This document shows, piece after piece, positions 46,782-59,644 of a stretch of 64,000 nt of DNA (within the stretch, counting starts at the first letter, position 1; every line of letters begins with the position of its first letter). The position numbers and the translations under genes were made by a program. Under the pieces are notes generated by a model. It saw nothing but the letters and a program-made list of their open reading frames with translations, was not told where the DNA came from and did not search any database. Origin of the DNA: Impatiens glandulifera (Eukaryota; Streptophyta; Magnoliopsida; Ericales; Balsaminaceae); the NCBI RefSeq assembly GCF_907164915.1, contig NW_025919560.1, positions 182,648 to 246,647 of the forward strand, read 5' to 3'.

Positions 46782-48488
46782 TTATCCAATAAACCTAAAT
46801 CTCAATTCATTCAAAATTACAATATCTAATAAACAAAAATCCCAATTATCCCATATGTCGGTCAAATTATTTAAAGATATAAAAGCAACATATACCAGAT
46901 TGATTCGGAGGTGGAAGTGGAGATATCTCTCCATAAACGCCACCAACTGGTTCTGAAATTTTTCCATTTGTCTTTCCATTTGTATTTGTGACTCAAGAGC
47001 TTGTCTTTTTGCCTCTTGCGCTTTTCTTTTAGTCTCAAGTGCTTCTCTTTGTGACTCAAGAATGATAGCCTCTAATTGTTCTCTTTTCAAAGTCTTCTCT
47101 TGTAATTTAGTACGTAACTTCTCAACCTCTTACTCCCTCCGCTGAGTTTGGCTTCCACCACGTAAATCTCCTTTAAACTGGGTGGGCTTCACGCCAGATT
47201 CCATTCCAATGACCCTATCGTGCCCTTGTCCAAAAACGTTCTCGGTCAGCTCATAATCAGACATATCGGGATTTCTTTCGAGCGTCTAACGCATCCATCC
47301 TTCAAAAAGAAACAAAATTTGATTATTTAATTATAAATCAATAAATAAGTGAAATATGAAGTATACACTTATAATTTTCTCTTGTATATGGGGATCCACC
47401 ACACGAGTAGAGTCGGCATCTGTTCCTTTTTTACTATGTGTCTCGTAGAAAAGCTCAATGTGTGATGGCGCTATACCCGTAGTCCTCTCCTATGAAGATT
47501 AAATGTTAGCATTGTTAATTATCAAAATATAGTTAACATATTATAATGACTCTTGAATAAATATTCTTACCATTTTTGTTGCCACCTGAGAGAATGATGT
47601 GTCCTTCGAAGATTCTTCATATGTTATGAATTCCGCTCACTTCTTACATATTTTTGAAAACATCAATTAATACTTAGTTACATTATAAACAAGGATGTAT
47701 AAATTTTAAAATTTAAAGATTCATCTGGAAATCGTATCGGAGAAAGTGACGATTCAAAATGTAATTCCAATCATCTTCCGTATATTTATTCAGTTTGTGT
47801 GCTCTGATAACTACTATATCCCCATCATGAGCTTTAACATGATTCTGGTTGATATCACATCAGTACCTATCCCAAACCACCTTAACATGTTCCATTATCT
47901 GTTTCCGATAATACTCAATAAGTTCCGGCACTGCCTCAAAACGATTCTGCAAAGACACGAGATTAATTATTATTATGTATTAAAGAATGAAAATTAATAC
48001 AATAAGATATTAACACTTACTGTTACTGACTTCCAAAGATGTTTTATGTCGGTGGAGCTCAAGTTTGACCAATGCAGCAGGAGATGTGATATCACAATCG
48101 GGTCCTGAACCACGATCGCAATATGATTGGACCATGTCGTGCTGTTGTCACAACACTCTCCCATTTGGAGAGAATTCTATTGTTAATTTCTCACCCGGGG
48201 TCAACTTCAAAATGATAGTGTTCTTATTTTGCACTGACCATTTCTCTTTGATGTAGATCCTAAAAAAGTATTATACAACATTAGTAATTGAATTTTTATG
48301 TATTCAAAGATTATAACTTATACATGCAGGCTGGGAGGATGATATCGTCATCATCTCAATCTCTGGTAACGTCGGATCTACATGGTCGGGTGTCATCTAG
48401 TTCATTAGAACCACCCGCCTCGAGGAGATTGGTTCTCCGCTTCGAGCTGCCTAGACATGCCTCCTTTATGCTTCTTCTTAAGTGTCAT
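46782..48488 (-). pseudogene. CACTA Transposase_24 / TNPA-like gene, degraded
   Basis: Read on the minus strand from ATG at 48488: MTLKKKHKGGMSRQLEAEN, interrupted soon after. Later exon-like blocks read AEFITYEESSKDTSFSQVA, PSHIELFYETHSKKGT and ENVFGQGHDRVIGMESG. A coiled-coil end near 46880-47090 is rich in E, K, Q and R (EALETKRKAQEAKRQALES). This is the layout of the second En/Spm gene product, which binds subterminal repeats in active elements. Several stops and frameshifts mean no full protein. It sits downstream of the transposase gene, on the same strand. Confidence 0.7.
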
Positions 48489-48559
48489 CTCTGCTCAAAA
48501 AAAGATGTTACATAATTTTAACTAATTAAATTCAAATAAAATACAATGAAACTTTTATT

Positions 48560-51500
48560 AGATATTCGAATAACGTGGGTTTATTGTCGTCATAATTTTC
48601 CAATCAGGCATTGATGTCATATCTGGAATGTAAAACACTTATTTCGCTTGACTTGCTAAGATAAACGGTTCATGATTATGATTTTTCAAAGTTCGGTTCA
48701 CATTAACACTTATAAAACCATGTTTGTCTATTTTTATTCCCCGATCTCCTGAATGGACATCAAACCATTTACATTTAAAAAGAACCACTCGTCTTTCAAT
48801 AAAGTATTCGACTTCTATAATGTTCGTCAACACTCCCTAGTAGGTTAATGTTTCGGTATCATTGTTACCCAATATAATAACACCACTGTTTTCAGTTGTT
48901 AAACCTTTATCGAGTATTTTAATGTTGAATTTATATCCATTAATTCGACACGACACGAATCTTATCGCATAACAAATAAGACCACTTCCTAATATTCCTA
49001 GATCCTCAAAAGTATTTTCCCCAAGTTGAGAAACCTAATAAGAGATAATGAGTAAGATTAGTCTAATTATAATGTAATACAATAAAATTATATAACAATT
49101 GTAACTCACTCTTGTCTTGAAATAGGCTACGTAACGTCTATCACGCTCATCAATTGGTATGAAATGATTATCTTATTCTCGGTTGAACTCACTGCATATC
49201 AATTTGAATGAAAAGTTTGAGTCCATGCATGTAAATTGAATAATAGATTCTGCCTCCGGACAGTTCTGTAATATGTATGAATGACCCTCTCTCGATCACT
49301 CGATTCGTACGTGTAACTAATTCCCTTTGATAACTCTTCCAAACATATAAATACAGATAGAGTTGAATCTCGCAATAAAGTACGCGAATGATCTTGATCT
49401 TCCAAATATCTCTCACATAAGCTAATACTTTCATTCACCAGATAACTCTCCCTAATTGAACCCTCGGAAAAAAATTATTTCTAAGATAATTCTTCAATGT
49501 ACCCATATACAACTCAATATGATACATCCATCGATAGTGTACACCCTTCAAGAAAAGCCTCGAACGCTAAATATACGGGCAAATGAACCATTATGTCAAA
49601 AAAAGATGGCGGGAATATTTTTCGAGTTTGCATAGCGTTTAAAAATATCAAGTTGAAGTTGGTCAAAGTCACTTTTATTCAATGACTTACAACATAATAA
49701 ACGGAAAAATTTCGCTAAATTCAAAATTACATCGTAGACATTTTCCGGAAGTAAGCCTTGTATATGGGTAACGAGTGTTTTATGCCCATCAATTGTAAAT
49801 CTTTCCGAGCCTCCAGTCCATCTTTCGTCTTCTCTTTCACATTTATCATTGTTCCGACAATTCTATCGCAAATGTTTTTCTCAATATGCATGACATCTAG
49901 ATTATGTCTCAACAATAGACTTTTCCAGTATGGTAGAGTAAAGAATATAGATAATTTGTTCCAATTATCTCCTCGCACATCATGACATATTTTTGTTTTT
50001 TTAACTTAAAACAACGTCTTTTAAACTCCGAGCTTGCATATAGGCTTCCGTACCTGAGAATATTGGAGGGGTCATTCGATATTCTGTATTACCGTCAAAG
50101 GTTTCACGTTCTTTCCGGAATATGTGGTTAGGGGGAGGAAACGCCTATGAGACATATAACACTCTTTCTGTCAATTTGTCAATCTCATTGAAGCGGTACC
50201 ATTATTACAACACAGACACGCAAATTTTCCCTTAGTACTCCAACCGGATAGATTTGCATATGTAGGGAAGTCATTAATAGTCCATAACAATGCAGCATGC
50301 ATGTTAAAATGCTCTAAAGTGGATGGATCAAAAGTTTGAGCACCTCTATGCCATAAGACTTGCAATTCCTCAATTAACGGTTATAAAAAAATATTAATCG
50401 CATCACCGAGACTCTTAGGACTGGGAATCAACATGGATAACATGAAGTTACTTGAGTCCATGCATATCGTCAGTGGTACATTGTAAGGTATTATAACAAC
50501 TGATCAAATGTTGTACGATTGTTTTCCATTAATAAATGGTTGAAACCCATCACTAGCCAAACTAAGTCTTAGGTTTCAGGGCTTTGAAGTGAAATCAGTG
50601 TAATGTTCATCAAACAACTTCAAGTCATAGAATCTGCGAGATGCCTTAAGAATTCTTTGTCTACTCGACAATATTTGTGTTATCTCATTAGTGGAACCGT
50701 TTTTGAAGACATGTATAACCTTTGCAGCCTTGGTGTCAATAGAAAATAACATAGCACCTTAGTTGGAATGTGTTTTCCATTCTGTTTTTTCCGAACTATA
50801 CCACTTGACTTATCAATTTTCCATCTCGAGTTGCCACACACCTTGCAACGTTGTAGATCATTATTCTGTTTACGATAAAACATACAATTATTATTACAGA
50901 CGTCGATCTTTTCATATGTAAGATCGATATCTATAATAAATTTTTTACACTCATATTAAGAATTAGGTAAATGAGAATTTACTGGTAAAATCTCATCTTT
51001 GAACAAATTTTGCAATAGGTCGAATGATGTATTTGTCCATTGACCAACATTCTTAATATGAAACAACTTCAATAATGTGGAAGCCTTTGAAATTAGAGAA
51101 CCTTCATACAAAGGTTGTTTTGAATCATCCAACAATTTATAGAATGTTTTATCATTGTCAACCGGATCTTCAGAACTAGAGTGTTGAATGTTGGGATATA
51201 AATAATTTAGAATATCTTCCATATACTGGTCATCAACATCATCAATTGTATTATCTTCTTCTATGATATTCTCGTTAACATCATCTTCGTTATTTGATTT
51301 GTCATCAACATCATTATAACATCATCAATGTCATCATCAACAATGTTCAAAACACTCAACACTTGTAATACCTCACTCTTGTAAGCAATAAACATGATAT
51401 TTTCCAAGCTCTTTCTCTCTCAAATTGTTCCATATTCTTGTATCTTTTAAGAGCCTGACTAGTTAGGATTGAGGCAATCTAGACTAGTGCTGCACGGGAC

Positions 51501-51766
51501 GAGGTGATATTCAGCGACCGAGTTTCTGCCCGTAACAATTTTGTGGAACTCCTTTCACCGTGAAAACACCAAAAATCGTAGTCCAATCTTATACCATGTA
51601 TAATTAGACATGTTTTCACAACACTAACACTCTCATAGTTTCGATTTGCACATTTAACGCAAGGACACGTAATATTGTCCCTTCTAGTAGATTATTGAGC
51701 AATGTCTTTCATATATTATGGATGATCTCGACGTAGGAGCATCCAACTTTTGTCCGGAATTTCCAT
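48560..51766 (-). pseudogene. CACTA transposase (TNP2 / Transposase_21 type), degraded
   Basis: The start at 51766 gives MEIPDKSWM, the N-terminal Transpos_assoc signature, with CPCVKCAN further on. Blocks follow in family order: FYKLLDDSKQPLY (about 51100), CKVCGNSRWK (about 50830), ALLWTINDFPTYANLSGWST (about 50250) and PYWKSLLLRHNLDVMHIEKN (about 49900). Next come RYLED (about 49400) and the DUF4216-like VLFKCKWFDV, then FILASQAK and, after a stop, VFYIPDM (about 48620-48800). The catalytic core region is recognisable, but frames are broken many times, so it is inactive. Confidence 0.85.
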
Positions 51767-52189
51767 TTTCAATTGTAATCTAGGTATATATATATATCAC
51801 GTTTTAGAAACTTATTTATCAAGATTTCCAAATAAATCTATTCAGAAATTTATAATAGTCTAATTACTTGTCTAACATAAATCATCTAGACTTGCCTAAC
51901 ATATACTAATTGACAACAACTAACCGTTCACATTATTGTCAATAGAAACGATTTCAAAATGTAATTGCATAAATATATATATATATATATATATCAACAA
52001 TTAATTCTATCAAAAGACATCAACTAACTTACAACAATTAACCGTTCACATTACAGTTCACATTATTGTCAATATAATTGCCTAATATATATATATATAA
52101 CATCAATTAAATTATTAAAATCTCATCTTCATCTATCAACAGATCCATTACTCAAATATATATTCGGAAACGATTTCAGAATGTATATG

Positions 52190-52297
52190 TAACTAATTCT
52201 ATCAACAGATTCATTATCAAAAAATTATAATACCGTATGTGTAATTAATTCTATCAACAGATTCATTATCAAAAAATTATAATATCGTATGTGTAAC
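52190..52297. repeat. About 54-bp tandem pair at the copia insertion point
   Basis: ctatcaacagattcattatc followed by aaaaaattataata and cgtatgtgtaa occurs twice in succession. The copia element entered at the end of the second copy. Confidence 0.8.
52293..52297. repeat. Copia target-site duplication, left
   Basis: GTAAC, repeated at 59321-59325. A perfect 5-bp duplication, as expected for copia integration. Confidence 0.9.
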
Positions 52298-53103
52298 TGT
52301 CGTTAATTAGATGTGCGCAGCGGAATAATTTATAGATCTAATCTAAACATCTAATCATATGATCCATGCATAATTGATAGAATCATGATATATAGATTAT
52401 AGTAATATACCTTTGATGCGTGAACCGGATCAGATCTGGTAGTAATGAATAATTGAGAGCCCCACGTGTTTCTCCTCTACTTGGTCCACATGAGCCCGAC
52501 TAGATCTCTTTATTTTCGCTAGGACGAAAAGGCAAAGGGGAAGCAATCCAATTGCTAGATTTAAAAGATGATTTCTTTCTTTTCTTCTTACAAGTTACCA
52601 CCGTAATATGTCAAAAACCATTTTAAGAAAGAGGAACAATTCTCTCTATTATCACGTATATTGTGTCTCTTGCAAAACCAGTGAATATTTATCTCTTAAA
52701 TAAAATTCATTTCCTAATTAAGGAGAGCGAATCAAAAGGCAACAAAAAACAAAAACGTATGGCCTTATTACCTTTTGTATTCTATTATTAATTAGTCTTA
52801 GCTCCATAATTAACCATTAATTATACATTATTTTATTTCACAAATAAATAATATTTCTTATTATTAATAATATCTAATATGTATTAATAATTAACCATCT
52901 TTCTCGTTTATCTAGTCTGTCAACTCTAAGTGTGTGACTTCATAGGACCCAATTATAATAGTTATAGGTTTAACCCCATTAATCGTAGTTGACTTCTAGC
53001 AAAGCACTACGACTCCTAAAATAATCGGATTAAATTATATCTGTTAATTTGTTCTATCCAAGTTTAGTCATTGCACATTAAATTAAAGGACACAATTCCT
53101 TCA
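52298..53103 (-). repeat. Copia 3' LTR (left)
   Basis: Starts TGTCGTTAATTAG and ends AATTCCTTCA. It is 806 bp against 749 bp for the other LTR. The difference is mainly a stretch near 52715-52785 present only here. Confidence 0.9.
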
Positions 53104-53118
53104 ATCTCCCACTTGTCC
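53104..53118 (-). other. Copia polypurine tract
   Basis: On the minus strand ggacaagtgggagat sits directly against the left LTR, the normal position for plus-strand priming. Confidence 0.7.
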
Positions 53119-53119
53119 T

Positions 53120-53930
53120 TAAACAAGTGTGCAATATAAGATACCTTTGTCTCTTAATGTCTTATTTGATGATATGGTGACATTCATACCTTTTATCAAA
53201 TATGTTTCTTGAACTCTGAGTTTGAACTGTCAATTAAACGGATGATTCATATTAATCCATCCGAGCATGGCCATGCATTTTCAGTTCTCGCTCTTCAAGT
53301 GGCCGAGACACCATTCTTGTTCAATGTATCACAGTATACATGAAGTAGGAGGACTTCTCCATTCTTGTAGGACTATGGCTCCCACTCAATTTTTAGCAAT
53401 CCCAACTACTGCCTTTATAACTCCCTTTTACGGAAAGCGTTTAACAGTGTCAAAGAAATATCAATCATCAAGTGAGGCCACAACATACTCATGTCTGAGG
53501 AATCTACTAAACATGCTTTAACTTAAAACTCTACAATCTCTTTTGAAGAGTCTTAAGGTGGGTCAGTCTTATATGTATCATCCATACACATATATGTAAT
53601 TGACTAGACATCTCCATGTCCTTATAGCCCATGAAACCTGGCGTTATTAGTCAGCTTACAATATAGTAACTTATAAAATCATCGATGTCCATTTGATGAT
53701 TTCAAACTATAGACTTTTAATAATTCAAAACTTCATTTCACTTAATGGGGTTTCATTCACCAGAACACTTAAGGTGATCCCATTTGTTAATAATGAATTA
53801 TTTGGACATATTATTCAATATCGATAAAACAATATAAATAAGGATGAAATATCATATATCATAAAATCATCAAGTCAAACATAAAACTGGTGTCTAACAC
53901 TCATAAATACATAATGTAATACAAAAGAAA
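53120..53930 (-). other. Copia 3' untranslated region
   Basis: Between the RNase H stop and the polypurine tract. Open frames such as 53267-53521 on the plus strand carry no domain and are not supported as genes. Confidence 0.5.
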
Positions 53931-53932
53931 AC

Positions 53933-56029
53933 TCAAAGCCATTCTCCAATGTGCTTGAGACCCTTAGCCCTAGTGTGACTCTCATGCTTGGGCCTAGGCA
54001 TAGGTTTGGTCAATGGATCTGCAATATTGTCATCAGTATGCACCTTACACATACTAATGTCACCCATAGTGATGATTTGTCGAATAAGGTGATACTTTCT
54101 CATAACGTGTCTGGATTTGGAGCTCGAACTCGGTTCCTTTGCCTGAGCTATGGCACCATTGTTGTCACAATAAATGTCGATAGGCATTGAAATGCTAGGA
54201 ACAACACTGAGTTCATCTAGGAACTTCCTCATCCAAACGGCCTCCTTTGCTGCTTCACTAGCAGTAATGTACTCAGCCTCTATTGTAGAATCTGCTATAG
54301 TACCTTGCTTGGAGCTCTTCCAGCTCACAGCTCCTCCGTTAAGGATAAAGACATAACCCGATTGAGACTTAAAGCCATCTCGGTTAGTCTGAAAGCTTGC
54401 ATCAGTATAGCCTTGTACGATCAATTTTTCATCTCCCCCATATACTAAGAAATCATCCTTTGTTCTTCTTAAGTACTTCAGGATATTCTTATATGCACTC
54501 TAGTGTGCTTCTCCAGGACTTGATTGGTATCTGCTACGCATGCTCAAAGAATATGCAACATCTGGACGTGTACATACCATGGCATACATGATAGATCCTA
54601 TAGTAGAAGCATATGGGATCTTGTTCATCTTCTCAAGCTCAACAGGTGTTGTAGGACACTGCGTCTTGCTGAGATATACACCTTGTTGAATGGGTAAAAA
54701 TCCCTTCTTGGAATCTTGCATCTTGAATCTATTAAAAATCTTATCAATATAAGTTCTTTGACTTAATCAAAGAAGCATCTTAGATCTATCTCTATAGATC
54801 TTAATTCCAAGTATGTACTCGGCCTTTCCTAAGTCTTTCATTGAGAAACATTTCTTCAGCCATTCTTTTACGGACTCTAGCATCGGAATGTCATTCCCAA
54901 TAAGTAGTATGTCATCCACATATAAGACTAAGAAGGTTGCCTTATTCCCACTAAACTTCTTGTAAACACAAGGATCCTCTTCGCATCTAATGAATTCAAA
55001 CTCTTTGATCTTTTCATCAAATCAAAAGTTCCAACTCATGGATGCTTGCTTAAGTCCATAAATGGACTTCTTAAGCTTGCATACCTTCCCAGCATGATTT
55101 GGATCTTCAAAACCTTCAGGTTGTGTCATGTACACATCCTCTTCCAAAAAAACATTTAGAAAAGCGGTTTTGACATCCATTTGCCATATCTCATAGTCAT
55201 AATATGCAGAAATAGCTAGGATTATCCTAATGGATCTAATCATGACAACTGGTGAAAATGTCTCGTCATAGTCTATACCATGAATCTGTCTAAAACCTTT
55301 GGCAACTAGTCTTGCCTTGTAAACAGATGCATTTCCATCCTTGTCATTTTTTAGTTTGAAAATCCATTTGCTTCCTATGGGTTTTACCCCATCTGGCAAA
55401 TCTATCAAGTCCCATACTTGATTTTTAAACATCGAATCTATTTCAGACCTCATGGCATCAAGCCATTTATTGGAGTCTAGACCCGTCACTGCTTGCTTAT
55501 AGGTCGAAGGCTCACTATGTTCTAACATAAGAACATCAAGGCTTACATTTAAAATGAAATCATCATAACGTCTTGGTTGTACCCTTGGCCTTTCCGATCT
55601 ACGAGTGGGTTCAACTTGTTCAACAACTAAATCCGGAACATGATCTACAACTGTTTGTAGATCCTCTTGTTCCGGTTCTTGGATGATCTGAGGCCTTAAG
55701 CCTTCAAAAGTAATCATTTCTACATCGACATCATCCATGTCGTTTTGTTGTTGAGTTTGTTGCTCTTCATCATCTTGAACTGTTTCAAGATGAATATTTC
55801 TCCCACTTGACTTGTTGGAAAGGAACTCTCTTTCCAAAAAGACACTATCCCTTGCAACAAACACCTTTTGCTGAGTTGGATTGTAGAAGTAATATCTAAA
55901 ACTTCCTTTTGGATACCCTATAAAAAAGCATTTATCTGATTTTGGGGCAAGCTTCTCTGTTTGTAAACGCTTTACATAAGCTTCACATCCCCATATTTTC
56001 AGAAAAGACAACTTTGGAACCTTTCCAGT
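53933..56029 (-). pseudogene. Copia reverse transcriptase and RNase H, with nonsense codons
   Basis: One reading frame continues from integrase and is broken only by stop codons (about 56030, 55020, 54764 and 54500). RT blocks: DAMRSEIDSMFKNQVWDLI, GSKWIFKLKNDKDG, YKARLVAKGF, DVKTAFLN and KLKKSIYGLKQAS, then YVDDILLIGND, the catalytic YVDD motif, near 54900. RNase H follows (GYTDASFQTNRDG, STIEAEYITASEA, CDNNGAIAQAKEP), ending GEWL and TGA. Active domains are well preserved apart from the stops. Confidence 0.9.
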
Positions 56030-56764
56030 TCATATCTCATATGCAGTTTTGTCTATAGTTCTTGACGGAGTCCTATTTAGTGTAAGTATAGCGGTAGTGA
56101 GGGCATATCCCCAGAAGGATATCGGAAGATTAACAAAACTCATCATTGATCGGGCCATGTCTAACAAAGTCCTGTTTCTCCTTTCAGACACACCATTTAG
56201 ATGAGGTGTTCCTAGGGTAGACAACTGTGTTACTATCCCACAGTTTTTCAAATGATGATCAAATTCGTGGCTCAAGTATTCACCACCACGATCAGATCGA
56301 AGTGCTTTTATTTTCTTGCCACTTTGAGTCTCTACTTTGTTTTGAAATTCCTTGAACTTTTCAAAGGACTCTGATTTATGTGACATAAGGTAAATATACC
56401 CATATTTACTCATGTCATCAGTAAATGTGATGAAGTATTTATAGCCACCTCTAGCTTCAGTGCTCATTTGACCACATACATCAGTATGTATTACGCCCAG
56501 TAGTTCAGTAGCCCTTTCAAACGTTCCTTTGAAAGGTGACCTTGTCATCTTTCCCATCAGACATGATTCACATGTATCAATGGATTCAAAATTCATGTCT
56601 TTTAGAAGCCCATCTTTGTGGATCTTCTTCATGCGATTCGCACTAATGTGACACAATCGACAATGCCATAGGTAGGCCTCACTCAAACTATTTAATTTTT
56701 GTCTTTTGTTATTTATGTTATACAATTCTGATTTGAGATCCAATACAAAGAGTTCATTACTCAT
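56030..56764 (-). pseudogene. Copia GAG-pre-integrase and integrase
   Basis: Starts with the zinc-binding pre-integrase part (WHCRLCHISANRMKKI, CESCLMGKM). The catalytic core then shows HTDVCG, FITFTDD, LRSDRGGEYLSHEF and NGVSERRNRTLLDMARSM, so the D, D and E catalytic residues are visible. It ends at a TGA in YEI, where relatives read through. The same frame resumes in reverse transcriptase. Confidence 0.9.
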
Positions 56765-57228
56765 TGGAGCAGTCGCATAGAAAATATCATTCTTAAAACA
56801 GAAATACTTCCATTTTTAATGCTAAATTCAAAACCTTCATAATGTAATACAGCAACCGAAACAAGGTTCTTAGTAATGCAAGGAACATAATAACAATTAT
56901 TCAGTTCTAATACTAAACCAGAAGTTAAAGATAGACTTAAATCTCCTACGGTAAGTGCAGCAACACTTGCTCCATTTCCAACGCGCAGGTCTATCTCCCC
57001 TTTCTTCACTTGTCTTTTATTTCTAAGTCCCTGCACATATGAAATAATGTGAGCACCACATGCAGTATCTAATACCCAAGTAGGACCATTATCTAATGTG
57101 AGAACATTGGTTGTCATAATCTCAATAACATAAATACCTGAAGTGGAACTCACAGTCCCGTTCTTCTTGTCTTCTAAGTACTTGGGACAATTTTTTTCCA
57201 GTGTCCCTTGGCCTTGCAGTAAAAACAA
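56765..57228 (-). pseudogene. Copia zinc-knuckle end and protease, frameshifted
   Basis: Reads NCPKYLEDKKNGT, then WVLDTACGAHI and CYYVPCITKNLVSVAVL. The protease active site is DTA instead of the usual DTG, so it would probably be inactive even without other damage. It is out of frame with integrase, so a frameshift lies between. The knuckle starts CFYCKAKGHW in the gag-side frame, and one base is missing in the A-run at about 57190. Confidence 0.8.
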
Positions 57229-57229
57229 T

Positions 57230-57970
57230 CTTGATCAGCAGCCACTTTTGACTTCTCACCACCCTTGGGTTTGGCAACTTGCTTGCTTTTTCCTTGGTTA
57301 TTGTTCCTTTTCTTAGCCACCTTCTTAAACCCCTTCCCATTTTTGACATTTAGAACTTCCTTCTTCCATCAATAATATTGCCTTCAGCATTTTTAAGCAT
57401 GTTATGGAGCTCATTCAGATCATGCTTTAGACCATTCATATGGTATTGCATTCTAAATGGTGCAAAACCATCATGTAAGAATCTAAGAACAATATCAGTG
57501 GCCAACTCTTGGTCATATGGGGTCCCCAGATTTTCCATCCTCTTGAAAAGCCCAGTCAGGCTAATCACATGAGGACTCACTGGTTTTCCCTTCACAAGCT
57601 TGCTATCAAGTATAGCCTTGTGAGTCTCATATCGCTCTATCCTTGCCTGATCCTGATACAGCGTTTTCAGTTCAGTTATGATAGTATAAGCATTAGAATG
57701 CAAAAACCTCTTTTGCAATTCAGGCTCCATTGCAGCTAACATGAGGCAAGTAAAAGGTAATGCTTCAGTTTTCACCCGAGTTAATGTTTCCTTCTCCTTA
57801 TTTGATGAGGTTTCGGTCATAGTAGGGATAGGGGTAGTTAGGACGTCCTCACGTCCCTCAGGCCTGAGAATAATTCTCAGATTCTTTTCCCAATCAAGGA
57901 AGTTCGTTTCATTTAGCTTGTTTTTCTCAACAATTGAGCGCAGAGAGAATTTCAAATTATCGTTCGACAT
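57230..57970 (-). pseudogene. Copia gag
   Basis: ATG at 57970 begins MSNDNLKFSLRSIVEKNKLN. It continues with LDWEKNLRIILRPEG and LYQDQARIERYETHKAILDS, the UBN2-type capsid of plant copia elements, and ends with EGNIIDGRRKF and a stop near 57350. A basic linker (KKVAKKRNN, KPKGGEKSK) and the zinc knuckle follow in another frame. An in-frame ATG upstream at 57997 is less like relatives. Confidence 0.85.
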
Positions 57971-57974
57971 ATTC

Positions 57975-58555
57975 TTCAAAATATAAATGACATACAAATC
58001 AGTTTATGTTTGAAAATTGCAAAATACTTATAATTAAATAATTTAAAATAAGTGAATGCACATTTTATTCAAGTTTTTATAGTCCCTTATGAATAAAATG
58101 ATTCCAAGATCCCATTACAGACAATCCCCAACGTACTTTTGCACTGCCTTAGGTCTTGTGTGTTCAAGGTAAGAAACAATTACTAATTATAACTTCTTAT
58201 AATTCTTGGTTGATGATCCACATCCAATGTAGGATTCATCCCCATGCCTCAAGATCCAAAACTTTGCCTTTTGGTCTCTTGTTGGGTACAACCGTATCAA
58301 GGTTTATGAATCCCCGTATAGATTCATCATTAGGATCCTGAGGTTGAGGAAAGACACCCTCGCTTTTGCAAAACCTATCCAACCAAAACCATAAACTTCA
58401 TGGGTCATGACACGGAAAGGCATTGCCCCAATTTTCTTTAGGGACTTAAGTTTTAAGATAGTTTTACATCTTAATCTATGTAAAATTATATCACCAATAT
58501 AGATCCGCATCAAAATTAACAGTTAATTTATTGATCCTATCAATATATGCAACCT
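57975..58555 (-). other. Copia 5' leader
   Basis: Untranslated region between the primer-binding site and gag. No domain was recognised in its short frames. Confidence 0.55.
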
Positions 58556-58556
58556 T

Positions 58557-58570
58557 GCGCTTTGATACCA
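58557..58570 (-). other. Copia primer-binding site
   Basis: On the minus strand TGGTATCAAAGCGC, complementary to the 3' end of initiator tRNA-Met, one base from the right LTR. Confidence 0.85.
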
Positions 58571-58571
58571 C

Positions 58572-59320
58572 TGTCGTTAATTAGATGTGCGCAGCGGAAT
58601 AATTTATAGATTTAATCTAAACATCTAATCATATGATCCATGCATAATTGATAAAATCATGATATATAGATTATAGTAATATACCTTTGATGCGTGAACC
58701 GGATCAGATCTGGTAGTAATGAATAATCGAGAGCCCCACGTGTTGCTCCTCTACTTGGTCCACACGAGCCCGACTAGATCTCTTTACTTTCGAATGCTAG
58801 GACGAAAAGGAAAAGGGGAAACAATCCAATTGCTAGATTTAAAAGATGATTTCTTTCTTTTCTTCTTACAAGTTACCACCGTAATATGCCAAAAACCATT
58901 TTTTGAAAGAGAAACAATTCTCTATTATCACGTATATGGTGTCTCTTGTAAAACCAGTGAATATTTATCTCTTAAATAAAATTCATTTCCAAAGGTAATC
59001 TCCTATTAATTAGTCTTAGCTCCATAATTAACCATTAATTATATATTATTTTATTTCACAAATAAATAATATTTCTTATTATTAATAATATCTAATATGT
59101 ATTAATAATTAACCATCTTTCTCGTTTATCTAGTTTGTCAACTCTAAGTGTGTGACCTCATATGACCCGATTATAATAGTTATAGGTTTAACCCATTAAT
59201 CGTAGTTGACTTCTAGCAAAGAACTACGACTCCTAAAATAATCGGATTAAATTATATCTGTTAATTTGTCCTATCCAAGTTTAGTCATTGCACATTAAAT
59301 TAAAGGACATAATTCTTTCA
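58572..59320 (-). repeat. Copia 5' LTR (right)
   Basis: Starts TGTCGTTAATTAG and ends AATTCTTTCA. About 749 bp, with a deletion relative to the left LTR near 58990. Confidence 0.9.
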
Positions 59321-59325
59321 GTAAC
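59321..59325. repeat. Copia target-site duplication, right
   Basis: GTAAC, identical to 52293-52297. Confidence 0.9.
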
Positions 59326-59486
59326 CAATTTCTCCCCTATTTCAGAATATATATATATATATAGTTGTGTTTGTTATAAAGGAGGAAATACAGTATAATA
59401 GAAACAAATTACAGAATGTATATGTATGGAAACTATGATTTCAAATTGGAAATACAATATTAGGAAAGCAAGAGGAGACGGAAACT

Positions 59487-59640
59487 TACTTGGAGTTTCG
59501 GAAATCGGAAATTGGAAATCAGAAATCGTCTAGCTTCGGAAATCGACGAGCTTCTTCTTCTTTTTGGGAGTTTCAGAAACGGATCGGAGCCGCTTGAAGA
59601 TGTCGGAAATAGGACACCGGTGGAAGCAAGAGGAGACGGA
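59487..59640 (-). other. Leader-like exon of the CACTA transposase gene
   Basis: Less AT-rich minus-strand sequence rich in CT and serine/arginine codons (LPKRRRSSSISEARRF), ending at caagtaagtttcc, a donor-like site. It lies upstream of the transposase in transcription order, with the copia element in the intervening intron-like sequence. Coding status is uncertain. The phrase caagaggagacggaaac occurs twice (59468 and 59626). Confidence 0.35.
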
Positions 59641-59644
59641 AACA

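Larger units (their letters stand above)
52298..59320 (-). mobile_element. Ty1/copia LTR retrotransposon, nearly complete but inactivated
   Basis: 7,023 bp bounded by LTRs with TG...CA ends and GTAAC duplications. The 5' side is on the right: the primer-binding site is next to the right LTR, and gag, protease, integrase, reverse transcriptase and RNase H run leftward in the copia order. At least four nonsense codons in pol and frameshifts in gag and before integrase stop it making a polyprotein. The LTRs are about 97% identical by eye over their first 200 bp, so insertion is fairly recent. It is nested in the CACTA element. Confidence 0.92.

Noticed and set aside
53951..54591. Plus-strand frames across the copia element
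   Set aside because: Shadows of the RNase H and reverse transcriptase frame on the minus strand.
57378..57986. Plus-strand frames of 64-81 codons
   Set aside because: Shadows of copia gag.
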